Positions 53,152 to 64,000 of a DNA stretch of 64,000 bases are shown here, one piece after another. A model generated the notes under the pieces. That model had not been told where the DNA came from. It saw nothing but the letters and a program-made list of their open reading frames with translations, and ran no database searches. Each line of letters opens with the position of its first letter. The stretch's first letter is position 1. The stretch is from the NCBI GenBank assembly GCA_016490735.1, contig JAEMWC010000100.1:1100001-1164000 (forward strand), read 5' to 3'. This DNA comes from Pachyseris speciosa (taxonomy: Eukaryota > Cnidaria > Anthozoa > Scleractinia > Pachyseridae). Both the position numbers and the translations under genes were made by a program.

Positions 53152-54800
53152 GTTCCCGAATTCTGTGCTCTGTCTTAACATACATCTCAGGGTCAAGGTT
53201 GGGTGGTAGATAACCACCTGTTCCCAGAAGCCTTATGACTGACTGATAACATAGCAAATATCTCTCAAGGGAATGTGCCACCCTCTGAGCTGATCTTTTT
53301 GGGATTTTTCCCAATAGTGATTTCAGAACCATTTTCAGTGAAAAATTTAGGTGTTGCATTTGGAAATCCAATGGCTTGTTTCCCTTTTTCCCCTCACTGT
53401 TAAAAATCTTGTTGGCAAGAAGATGCTTGGCTTCCCCCTTAGAGAGGAGTGCTAATACCTAGGCAAAAAAATGCAAGAGTAAATAGGTGTATTTAGAGTG
53501 CTGGTAATTATATTCCATCAGAAGAACAAGCTTAAAGCATCTAAAAAGCCTCGCAGTATCCCCTTCCCTTATTGCATCATTTAGATTTAAAATAAAGAAA
53601 CCAAACTGCAGTCTACTGGTGTGTTAATTGTAGATGAAATCTTCTTTGGTATTTTCATTTGCAATGTCTTCATCATTTGATGGTGTTTGTGGATAACTAT
53701 GTTTAGTGGTCTCATGCCTGTACACAGTAGATAAATTGGGCAATCCATATATTTACTACTACTGTTTCTTCTCAGTCATGGTCAGCATGCAAAGAAAACA
53801 ATGGGTTGGAATTATCCAATTGCCCTTCAGGCTAGTTAATTCTACATTTCACTGAATCAATGATCACAGGTTCATGCTACACTTAAAAATTTCAGATATT
53901 ATTCCAGTGGGTAATTAGCCAACCAGCGTTTACATGTAAATACCTCTCATCCACTGAATAAAGTTATGTATCAAATCATGAAGCCTCTGATAAACAGCTA
54001 AAAAAGTGATTAATAAAAATGGCTCCTTAGAGAGCCAATCACTTGAGGAAAGATCGTATTTTTGGTATCCCAGTGAGTGAATTCAATAACAGTGCACCAC
54101 CACAATGCAGCTTTTTAGTGATGCTGCAAAATTTGTTTTATAGATTAAATTAGATTAAAAGAATACAACAAGGCCGGCCTGCATCTAAGCTTATTCATTT
54201 GTTCAAATTAAAGGTAAGCGAGCTTCAAAAGCTAAAACTTAATAAACGAGTGAACGGCAAAATCTCGTTTTTCCACAACTCAAATAGAACAACACTCTCG
54301 ACTCTACTAAAAAAATTCTTTACTATTGTATTTCGAGGGGAAGACGAGAAATACATCGACAATAGTAATTCACCTGATCTTCCTTCAGCCGAATCATCAG
54401 TGGTGCTTTACTACCCACAAAAAGATATCAGCATCACATAGTCATTGGAAACACATATCGTCTTTCCCAGCGTTTATAAAATTTGTTATGTGCGCTTACT
54501 TTGGGACCAAAACGGCAACTTTTCCCCAACAACAATGAATGATGTAGGACAAGACGTTCCCAAAACAAAAATGGCGTCTTCTTCATTCCACATCACTTCA
54601 AGCGCGAGAGCTCGCGAGTATCGCGTAACGGAAGTAATTTTGATTGGCTGATTTTGAAGCATGTCAATCAATCAAAAAAGTGGACGGTAGACGTTCCGTG
54701 GAAGACTTGTAATCAGGCTCTATTTTTCGTAAGAAAGGTTTACCATCGAAACGAAAATAGAGCCTGATCGCAGGTTAAATAACAAAGTGCGTTACATTAA
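53152..54800. other. No gene recognised; noncoding part of copy B
   Basis: Matches copy A from 29096 onward (AGTTCCCGAATTCTG...). The open frames at 54199 and 54326 are also found at 30130 and 30257 but have no recognisable domain and unlikely composition. Confidence 0.5.
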
Positions 54801-56099
54801 GGTGGCTGGTACCGGTTTTACTCGCGTGGAGAGTCTGACCACTAGCGCGCGCGTCACACTTTATACGCGCGAGATTTGAAGAACGGGAAAAACAAAAACA
54901 AATATGGCGGCGCGAGGCTTTCTTCGAGCGCTAGCAAGGCTACGTTTGTCCTGTTCAAAAAGAAATTCGCCTTCTTCTGAGGCCGTATGTATTCGATCGA
55001 CTTAAGTTAATTCAATTTACATAGGAAAATTTGTGTCTAGAGATTGATAATGCATATTGAAGTTCCAAGGAGATAATTCCCTCCTCTACTGCGGTCGATC
55101 GTGTCGGGAACCAGGAGGACAAGGAGCCGGAAAGTAATTGTAAAACTGCAAAAGTTGGACAGCACTTCAATTTACTTACAGGTAATACATCTCAACATCC
55201 TATTATTTATATGCCTCACCACCTCCTGTTGTTTGCCGCGAATCATATCTGCACTTGTGTCAGAATTGCATGCAGTTGACATGTGTTCTCAAGTGTTCTG
55301 CGAGCAATTTAGTTAATTCCACGCTTAAGCTTGGTGTTATTTAACATAAAAATGCTTAGTCATGCGACAAGTTGTGGAGAAATTGTTTTAAGTAAGCCCA
55401 AACGCTCGGCCAAACAGTAAAAACAAAAACTGTGGACTATTAAACTCCACCATACTGAAATCAACTCAGCGCGTGGACAAGCGTGGACTGCAAACAAGGC
55501 TACGGTAGGTGCCCGCGCGTATACGCGTAAAGGTTAGCGGCAGTCAGCAAAGGGCATGAGCAAATATCGATCTTTTAGAATCCAGATTTTGAAATGCGCG
55601 AAAACGCGCGTGGAAATTGCTCAACTCACGAAGGTTTTTGCAAGAAAGCGAGCCCGGTGACCCCCTCTTTTTATTGTTTCAACATTTCTCTCTTGTAAAG
55701 AGTAAACGTCACACAAAATTCAAGAAAATTCTATTAGAGAAATTTTACACAACTCATAAATCGCCTTTTCTTGCGTTTATAAAAAATCCGCTTGATAGAA
55801 AATTTTTAAAAACATTTTGCAGTTTCCTTTTCAAATGACAAAAGTAATCACGTGAAAAAAATAGGGGGTCACCGAGTTAATTTTCAAATTATAAGTGCCA
55901 GAAGCTTAAATGCAGCTCTGAATAACCCTCAGTACCGTTACCATGGTAACAGCTGATGACGTAATAATAGTTAATTTCGGTCAACGACTAAATGTACAAT
56001 TTAATCATGCAAAAGATTCCTTACGGCCTCGGTTTGCCTTTGTGTTCTTTTCTCTCAAAGTTTACGTCGTGAAAAAGCTGAAAACTGGTACCAGCCACC
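54801..56099. mobile_element. TTAA-flanked TIR element (copy B)
   Basis: Paralogue of 30730-32035. TTAA at 54797-54800 and 56100-56103. It shares the same GGTGGCTGGTACC ends and nested inverted repeat. Confidence 0.7.
54904..55181 (+). other. Exon-like pair inside the TTAA element (copy B)
   Basis: Exon 1 54904-54984 and exon 2 55115-55181, with the same donors and acceptor as the copy-A pair and only a silent change in exon 2. Confidence 0.3.
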
Positions 56100-56642
56100 T
56101 TAAACACGTGATTATGTGTCCTAAAATTAGCTTTAGATCTGAGCTGTCAGAAATGCAAAATAGCGCACGGACAACCTGCTATCAGAATGCTTATTAACTT
56201 CGCTTTAGCTTCTGTTAATATTCTGAAAAAAGTTTACTATAATTGTTCATTTATGGATTTATTTATTTCAATTTATGAGAAGATTGCTGTAGCTCCTCCG
56301 AGAAAAGATAGTCGAAGTCATTTGCAGTTTCTCGTTTCTAATGTTTAATGTTTTAGCGAGAGTCTATTTTGATAAACCTACAACACCTTCGTCAATTCGC
56401 ATTTATATCGATGTATGTAATTGACTCTTAACACTTTGGAAAACTCCAATAAGCTTGTCAGCTAAACCTTAACTTACTTAATGATGGGCTCCGTAACTAC
56501 AGAAAACGTCTGCATTGGAGTAATTTATGCACTGTTGCTAAATAAGGGGGACAGCAGTTACCAGGTGATGTTTGGAGCAATTTACATTTTTCACTACATC
56601 GCTTGATACCTGAAGAGCAGAAAAACCTGATCAGGCTGCATT

Positions 56643-56696
56643 ATGGTCGATACCAGTAGATTGTGGTTCATCCTTTCATTGGCAGCCCTTCCATTT
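56643..56696 (+). pseudogene. GPCR 5' fragment, 18 codons
   Basis: ATGGTCGATACCAGTAG... matches the start of the copy-A receptor. It then leaves the receptor sequence and continues as a second, diverged copy of the GPCR upstream region (GAAAAAGATGGTCGAAGTCA...), which leads to the intact gene at 57061. It marks an old tandem GPCR arrangement broken by a deletion. Confidence 0.7.
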
Positions 56697-57060
56697 CTTG
56701 AAAAAGATGGTCGAAGTCAATGGCAGTTCCTCACGTTCAAACTGACTTGTATGTTTTCGTGAGAGTCGATTGTTATAATAAAACTGCCTTTTCGAATTGC
56801 ACAGGCCAGTTCGTCAATTTGCATTAATGTCTATAGCTCATGCTAAGCACTCTTCGAAAACCGCCAATAAGCTTCTCAGCTAGACCTTAAATTACTTAAT
56901 AATAGGCATTTTCTTAACGACAGAAACCGTCTGGTTTGGAGTAATTTATGCAATCTTGCCAAATATACGGGAAAGGGGTTTCCAGGTGGTCTTTAAACAG
57001 TTTGCAACATTTTCAATACATATAGAGATAAAGACGAGAAAAACCTGATCATGCTGGATC

Positions 57061-57975
57061 ATGGCCGATACCAGTAGTTTGGGGTTCATCCTTTCATTGG
57101 CAGCCCTTCCATTTTTTATCACTGGTTTTATCGGAAATGTGTTGGTGATCCGCATCGTTCACAAAACACGGCAGATGCATACAACAACTAATTACCTGCT
57201 AGCAAACCTAGCTGTCAGCGATGTCTTAAACGTATTGTTGCAGTGGCCATCATTCCTTATTATCTCTCAACTTTGCTCCCTTGATGATGGATACGCAAGA
57301 TTCATTTGCAAGTTTAGAGCAGTCAGTAACATCCCCATTATGGCTTCATGCTTTACTCTGGCGTTACTAACGGTAGAAAGATATCACGCTTTACTAAAGC
57401 CTTTCAGAACTGGACTACGGTTGAACCAAGACAACATCAAGCGGACCATCACTGCTGTTTGGATCTCAAGTATTCTTATCTGTTTCCCAAGTGCATTTTT
57501 ACAGCAATGGAACAAAACACACTTAACATGTGCTCACAAGGACGTTAGCAAAATTTATTTAATCCTAACATTCCTAGTGAGCACTTACATACCATTAGCA
57601 ATATTTCTTTTCTGTTATGGATCCTTAATCGAAGGACTGTACTTTACCCACACAATATGTGCCACAGATACTGCTGACCAAGACAGAAGCGCCGAGAAAA
57701 AGAGACTTGTGATCACATTTATCCTTGCAACTGCTGGCTTTGTTATTGGTTATGGACCTGTTGTAGGTTATGGAACAGTTATGATTTTGAGTGATAGCGA
57801 GCCGTCGATCTCGGAATGTTCTGCACTTTTAGTTGTGTTTTATTTCATATTCTTTTGCAGCTTATGCCTTAATCCTATTTTGTATGCTTTTCGCAGTACC
57901 AACTTCCAAGAAGGATTCAAGTGCATAATATTTTGTCGAGAACCTCTCCCACAAAATGAGATTCTACTGTCATAA
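57061..57975 (+). CDS. Class A (rhodopsin-like) G-protein-coupled receptor, copy B
   Basis: An intronless 304-aa receptor with the same hallmarks as copy A: GN in TM1, LANLAVSD, LLTVERY in place of DRY, paired extracellular Cys, VIGYGP in place of CWxP, and NPILY. It differs mostly near the N-terminus (MADTSSLGF; FFITGFIGN in TM1), in loop 3 (DTADQDRSAEKK) and at the C-terminus (NEILLS). Its immediate upstream region is not the copy-A one but a diverged relative, so regulation may differ. Ligand unknown. Confidence 0.9.
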   Translation: MADTSSLGFILSLAALPFFITGFIGNVLVIRIVHKTRQMHTTTNYLLANLAVSDVLNVLLQWPSFLIISQLCSLDDGYARFICKFRAVSNIPIMASCFTLALLTVERYHALLKPFRTGLRLNQDNIKRTITAVWISSILICFPSAFLQQWNKTHLTCAHKDVSKIYLILTFLVSTYIPLAIFLFCYGSLIEGLYFTHTICATDTADQDRSAEKKRLVITFILATAGFVIGYGPVVGYGTVMILSDSEPSISECSALLVVFYFIFFCSLCLNPILYAFRSTNFQEGFKCIIFCREPLPQNEILLS

Positions 57976-60900
57976 CCAACCAACACAATGAAGTCAACCA
58001 TTCAGTGAGAAACGGTCTCTTAGTTGGAACTCTCCTAACGATTCCTGCATTTTCTTTCTCTATTATCTTCTTTATTTGTTTCGGGTAATTTTCAGAGTAT
58101 AAACGTACCAAAAGCTCTCAGGCGTTGCGTCATATCGATGACTCAAAGGATGTTATCACGTAGTGTTTGTTATTTGATAAAAATTGCGGTAATCAAATAT
58201 ATCAGAAATATAAAATAATTGCGACTCGCAAGAATGCCTTTCGTTCCGAAATCAATGTAAGTAGCCGCTATAAGACAAAATAATAGACTGAGATGAATTA
58301 AGTAGTATTCTCGACGGGCTTATGAAAGATCACTTTGAAGCAGAACTTGTTAACTTGGATAAATGTGTAAAGTACAGAAATCAGTTGATAACTGTTAAAT
58401 AGAAAATATGTGAGTAAAAGAGATGCAGTTAATAAATAGTTGAAAAGATTTAGACAGCATTTGTATCGATATTTGAATTTAATGGTTTGAATCTCACGAT
58501 TGAGTCACATAGCTGTGGATCGCAACCTTTCGGCCGCTATACTGCTTGGGCCGGTTCCTGAAAGGTGTAATAACTGTATTCCAGGAATAAATCTGCCTTA
58601 TTCCAGGAATACCTATTGGAATAAGGCATATTTATCCCTGGAAAAGAGTTATTACACCTTTTAGGAACCGGCCCGTGGTGAATTGTTGAAAAGCAATAAG
58701 TATAATCTGTTTTGACTTTCATCAATCAAATTGCACGTGCATAATTTGCATTTGCACGAGAACCTTGCTCGAAGAGTTCCCGCAGTTGCAGATGCCTGGG
58801 TAAAAAAAAAGGTCTTTCGGTCAGAACGATTGCATTTCCTTGTTATTTCTTTTTTTTTACTGTTCGCATTTTGTGGGTTAAGGGTACAATTTTTATTATG
58901 AAGCAAACTTCTCGCAGCCAGAGACCTCTTTTGGCAGGGAAATAACTTTCAAAGCATTTTTTAGGTTCGCTTATGGTGTATTTACCAATACCGCGGAAAC
59001 GAGTCGTAGTGGTTTTCTTCGCTTCAGTTCGGGACTGAAAAACGCCATTTGCATTGAAAAGCATTGACGCTTTATGGCGCTAAATACGACGTTTGAGTCC
59101 CGTATTCTTTATTTGCTAAAGCAAATAGACGAACAAAGTTGAATATTTAAACATATAATAAGGCTTGAAAGATCATGGAGGATCTTTACTGTGTGAAGGA
59201 AAAAAAGAAAACCCCCAATGTTCGGGGCACAATAAAATTTAAAATAACAACAAATGGAAGGAAAATTGCAAGGCGAAATGTAAAAGCTGTGGAATAATAA
59301 AAACCAGCTTTGTGTAGCGCTGTCGCCGCCGCTTCACACACACACAATATATATATATATATTTTTTTTTTGAAAGCTCTCACCAGAATTTCAAAAAGTA
59401 TTCTTCATAGTATTCGGGGTTAAACTAAGGTTATTCGATATAATGTTTTTTGTCCCCATTTTTTGGACATAAGTCACAAAGCCCATTTCAATTACAAGGG
59501 TTATATTTAATATGGACATTCACATTCAAAAATTCTTAAATTACAATCTGGGCACAGTGGTGCTCCAAGATATAACATAATATATATGTAGCCAAGCCAA
59601 AAAGCGGAGCACCAAAAGCATTCTTTTTCTACTGGCATTTACATATAGTCTGCTGGTCATATCACCCATCTGACCTCACTCAAGCTACAGACCCAATGTT
59701 GTAAAAATAGTATGGAAAGGTGATCTGAGCCAGTGGCACAGTGGATTTGGACCCCCCGTGGATTTGCACCCTCCGGTCAAGATCTGCTTGTGGATCAGAT
59801 TTGGACCCCCTAGTCCAGAACTGCTAGCAGATATGAATCCCCTTTTACGGATTTGGACCCTCACCTCTCCTAAAAACAAGCGTTCTATTGAGTAAGGTAA
59901 TACAAATTCCTTTCCAAACTCGATGTTAAAAAAGCAAAATAGAAATATTGAGGGAGGTTTTTTTTTTAAAAAATAATCTTAAATACCTTGTGTAAAAAAG
60001 AACCTGCAACGCTAGTTTTCATCACTATAAATTTTTAAAACAAAACATTTCTTAACATCTTAGAGCAATACCTAAGGACAGGTCTGTTTCCCCGTTCAAC
60101 TGTAGGCAACTTAGTTACATACTTAGCTACTTGGGTATGGTTTAGAGCCACTAGAAATTGGTGGAGAAGCCTGGTGATTGCTCCTTGGAATCAGTATCAC
60201 ATCAGATATATAGTGATTCAGATCATCACTTCATAATGAAAGCAATTTCAATTATCCACAACCTCCCATGAGACAGTCAGAAATCAGAAATTGTGTATCC
60301 TCTGGATATATGTATGCGTCACAAAAATTATGAAAGAAAGATACATGGAAATCAATAAAAATATTTAGATGCCATGAATTAAGACCAAGATATTTCTTTT
60401 GATCAATTACTTCTTGACCTTACTATCACAAAAAAAAAAAAAAAGAAAAACTGCTTGCTAACATTAAGCTCATCACTCAATGCACCTACAGTGTTTTCAA
60501 AAAGAAATCGGGCTGCTCTTCTGGCCAGTTAAGTGCAAGACCAAACAACTTGATAATAAAATATTGGGCATTTGGTTGATGCCACTATCAAGGTGATTCA
60601 TCAAAGCAAAAGTGCTGGAAATCTGTGTTAGCCATCTTAACTTGATCTTAACATACTTCATCAAACATCAGAGATTCCATTAAACATTAATGCCAAATGT
60701 CATCCAAACATCCCACAAGATTGGTGTGACCAGCTACTAATAAAATTAATTGAAAGACTGTATGCAGGAGGAGGAAGTCCAAAGGATGTGTACATTGATG
60801 AGAAAGAGCTTACTTTAAGTTTAATTTTAAGTTTTAAGTTTAATAATACTTTGTCATGCGAATACAACTATGTTGATACAAAACAAAAAAGTGCGTGACT

Positions 60901-63627
60901 GGAGAATAATTGAGAGAAACTAAATTCCCATACAAAGAATATTATGTAATATTACACATTCTAAAAACTAAGAGGTGAAATTTAAACGTGGCTCAAAGCT
61001 AACCTAATCAAATTAAATCAAATACTTGTCTCTTACAAGTCACCCCTGATTTGAGATTGAGACTAAAAATTATGAAGTATAATCCAAAGCAAACCTAATT
61101 AAATTACATACTTGTCACTCACAAGCTACATCTGATTTAAAATTGACACTAATAATGTAATAGATAGGTATGTAGCGATTAAAAAAAGAAAAGCTGAAGG
61201 CTATATATATATTTAGCCACGCCAAGCCTAGAATCGGAGCTGCACACTCTCACCGAGCAACTTTGCAAGGGTTTATTTGGGCCAGTTTAATTTGTGTCCA
61301 AAACAATTGAGCAGCAGCAGGGAAAACGAAGAGTTTTCGATAGTAAACGTTTGCAAAAAAAAGAAAGAAGACAGACATTCTTGAGTCCTAACTACTTTCA
61401 GATGAAAGCGTAAAGGGATTCAAAGCGGATCAAAAAAAAAAAAAAAAACACTACAAGCGAACAAAGTACGATGCCGGCGAGTGTTTGCTCGAAGAAGGAG
61501 AAGGTGGAGAAATTAAACAAGACTAGCTAGTAATTAAAATAGCTTGTACTGATAAAGCTAGGAAAATCGGTATTTATTTTGACATAAATGCCCCTAGAAA
61601 AGAAAATAAAGGGTACAAACTCTTCGTTTACGGCAGTCAACAGGAATTGACCGCGGTTCAGAAACAACAGAACAACAAACATATTACAAGAAAACAAAGC
61701 ACAATACGAATAATATTTCTTCGAAGATTCTTGGAGAAGGTGGAGAAATTAGACAAGTAACAAAACTATCTTGTTTTAAGCTAGAAAAATTGCTTAGCAA
61801 ATTTGACATAAATGTCCGGAATGCGACAGAGCTGAATAATAGAGCCATTTCCCACAAAATCTTTCCTTGGCTTACACAAAACACTTAAGTGCTTTGATAG
61901 TTTTACTGTGACTTCCCATGTCTTCCGAAGAACCTTCTTCAATTAATGATTCTCAGTGGCAAAACATATTCCAGATAACGAAGAAAGCGCTTGCCAAACC
62001 AAACGAGCATTTCTCTCGCAGACCCGTCCACTATAAAATTTATCAAAACCAGCCAGCCAGTCAACCCATTTCGCTGTTTTTAACATCCAAACGCTGATTC
62101 TTACCGGTTCAAACAAATTAAGCCGACATGTTTAAAGACGGCGAAACTTAATTGTTGTTTACAGGCTGCTTTCGACGAAGATCTCTTAAAGACTTTTCTC
62201 AAATGACGAGTGAAGCGCGCTGGGTTTTGACTGTTTTGGCAGCATTTTGACAACTTAATGTCAGATTTTGAGAAGTGCACATGCACATGCATTTGATCGG
62301 ATTTTTTATTTTACTCGAGCTTGAGTTTCTGCCTTTAATCCTTAATTTTACGAGGACCCATTGCGATTACGTGTTAATAAGATAAGGGCAAAAATTTCTT
62401 AACGCTATTGAGGAACCAAGGTCGAAAAACAGTCAGCCAAGCCGAGTTAAAACACTCGTTCGCTTGCAAAGAAAACAACGTAACAAAACAAACAAACAAT
62501 TCAACTACTTCTTTACGTCCAAAACGAGTACAGATGATTGTTATTTATATCCATTCGAGAGAAAAATACAAGTTTCATTCCTGAACAAAAGTAACAAGGA
62601 TTAAACCAAATGTTAAGCTTCTAGTTATTTAATTTACCTCACTGTCCTGTGTTGTAGAGGTTTCTACCACTTGAAAATACGTAAGCTTCAGTAAAGTAAA
62701 AACAAGCATCCGCAAAAATAGCAAGCGGTTTTTCCAAAGAAAGAGCTTCTTCCACAGAGTTTGAGCTACTCATTCCTCCCATTAATACCGGTGAACTGTC
62801 AAGTGACTTTTCTTGGTGAGATGCAAGATGCCGCGGTGAAGTGAAAGCCCTTGAAGCGTTGAATTATACTGTTTTCAACCGCACAATCTTTGAAGCTTTT
62901 CCTGAGAAAAATCTTTCGTCCTTCCTTTCATCACTTGAAAATTCACCTTCCGGAGTATCTTTTGACAAGTTCTTGATTTTTATGCTTTTTACGCGAAAGA
63001 CAAACTTCGATCGAAGAAGATGAAGTTGTTTTCCTCAAAATAAAGAAACCAACTGAATGTGAAATTACGAGCCGCAGAAAGCGCGCGAAAAATTGTAAAG
63101 GCCTCGATTTGGTTTGGGTGTCCCACACCTGGCTTGAGCCTGCGATCCAATCGAAAGCAACTACCTGGTCAGCGGTCAACTTCAAAAAAAAAAAGCTGAC
63201 CTCGATGAGGTCCTAACTGAGCCCGCGATATGGCCACGTTACACTGGTCAGCAGATACCTTGTTTCCTTAATTTTTAATGAAATAAAATCTTTCAAAATC
63301 TTGTTTTAATTTCTTGCGGCAAATATGTCAATAAGTCAAAGACCTGCTCTTCCAAGACTGGTGGCCCCGCTTGCGCAGCCGGGGCATAGTGCTCGTTCAG
63401 GACCTCTTCCTGCACGTGTGCTGCTGCCATCCTTTTGCCAAAGACCCCTTTGTTCAATAGGGTGTATAACCTGGCGCACCCTCTTTTTCAATAGGGTGTA
63501 TAACCTGGCGCAATATTTTGGTGACTTGGTTCAAACCGGTTTAAAATGGTTGCCTGACCGCTGCCTCAGCTGCCCCCTGTCCCCCACCACCCCACTGTAA
63601 AACCCCAAGTTCTCAATGTGCGCAATT
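57976..63627. other. No gene recognised in the right part of copy B
   Basis: Noncoding and repeat sequence parallel to 33491-39691. About 118 bp at 61255-61372 (starting GCAACTTTGCAAGGG) is absent from copy A. Confidence 0.5.
58548..58674. repeat. Palindromic MITE, 127 bp (copy B)
   Basis: Paralogue of 34063-34189 with the same GGGCCGGTTCCT ends. Confidence 0.8.
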
Positions 63628-63748
63628 CGCGATACAAAAAAAGATGGCGCCACGTACGGAATTCTGGGTAGATCGACATGTCTTATGTATACAAATGTCA
63701 AGCGGAAACTCAAAGAAGTGCTCTTGGGTGACGGGAAGAGATTTTTAA

Positions 63749-64000
63749 ATGCCTTTCAAGTGCTCTGTTTATCTTTGTCCACACAAAGGCTGGCGACATA
63801 AAACCCTTACTTTTTTTAGCTTTCCGAAAGACCCAAAACTCAAACAAAAACGAGTCTCTGCTGTAAAAGCAAGAAGTCCAGACTACAAGTTCCAGGAAAA
63901 CCATCGAGTATGTAGTGTGCACTTTCCCGGAGAACGACGGCCTTTTGTTGAAGATATCCCCTCGATATTTCCCCGAAGGGAACAAGGAGCTGGTCAGATT
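63749..64000 (+). CDS. THAP-domain protein, N-terminus, cut by window edge
   Basis: ATG 63749 opens a frame that stays open to the end of the window. It starts MPFKCSVYLCPHKGW and continues LTFFSFPKDPKLK and RVCSVHFPGERRP, a C2CH THAP zinc finger (C-x4-C...C-x2-H). Such domains lead PHIS, P and other transposases in cnidarians, so this is probably a third THAP transposon inserted at the right edge of copy B (from about 63628). The rest lies outside the window. Confidence 0.7.
   Translation, partial: MPFKCSVYLCPHKGWRHKTLTFFSFPKDPKLKQKRVSAVKARSPDYKFQENHRVCSVHFPGERRPFVEDIPSIFPRREQGAGQI

Larger units (their letters stand above)
40648..63627 (+). repeat. Segmental duplication, copy B
   Basis: Direct copy of 7158-39691 starting at the same CCATAATAATCAGG and ending at the same TGTGCGCAATT. 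It lacks the Polinton. Its private insertions are the foldback element (41966-43311) and two ISL2EU elements (44569-53149). Other private differences are about 118 bp extra near 61255-61372, missing stretches near 61168 and 61818 and near 63266, and a duplicated 5' region before the GPCR gene. After 63627 the sequence changes to a THAP-type element and not to the A-B spacer. Confidence 0.9.

Overview
This window looks like nuclear DNA from a cnidarian, probably an anthozoan such as a coral or sea anemone. It is AT-rich and intron-poor, and it holds two copies of an intronless class A GPCR gene in a dense mix of LINE, Penelope, ISL2EU/PHIS, foldback and TTAA-flanked elements and one very large virus-like Polinton/Maverick (adintovirus-type) insertion. 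Host identity is inferred from this mix and not from a marker gene.

Layout. 1-7157: a minus-strand jockey/CR1-like LINE cut by the window edge, two tandem-repeat arrays, a TIR element carrying a Penelope GIY-YIG remnant, and inverted repeats with hammerhead-like motifs. 7158-39691 and 40648-63627 are two direct copies (A and B) of one segmental duplication, separated by about 1 kb. They act as before/after controls for each other. Copy A carries the 19,360-bp Polinton at 9087-28446, and copy B keeps the matching empty site at 43922-43927. Copy B carries a 1.35-kb foldback element (41966-43311) and two back-to-back ISL2EU-type transposons (44569-53149), and copy A keeps both empty sites (8463-8469 and 29094-29095). 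Each copy has one full-length GPCR gene (32579-33490 and 57061-57975). The right edge (63749-64000) begins a THAP-domain protein.

The Polinton has a perfect 6-bp target duplication, terminal inverted repeats of more than 200 bp whose outer 64-73 bp are themselves hairpins, and two divergent gene blocks meeting at 21071-21106. The minus block holds protein-primed DNA polymerase B, an AT-hook/zinc-finger protein, a BRO-N plus nuclease gene, an rve integrase with chromodomain, a DUF5679-plus-phospholipase A2 gene, an adenain-like protease, a pVI-like lytic protein, the major capsid protein, a small AT-hook protein, a penton-like protein and a coiled-coil protein. The plus block holds the packaging ATPase, two collagen-like fibre genes, an unknown 140-aa protein and a two-helix membrane protein. 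A minus-strand VLTF3-like late transcription factor closes the right end. Most structural genes start within a recurring TCTAA...TATATG signal, which could be a late promoter read with help from the VLTF3-like factor.

The element is decaying. PolB, the BRO gene and the capsid gene each have one in-frame TAA, and the protease, pVI-like, PLA2/integrase, BRO/nuclease, fibre 1 and VLTF3 genes have frame changes, many in short homopolymers (so some could be assembly errors). The ATPase, penton, coiled-coil, fibre 2, AT-hook and both small plus-strand genes are open.
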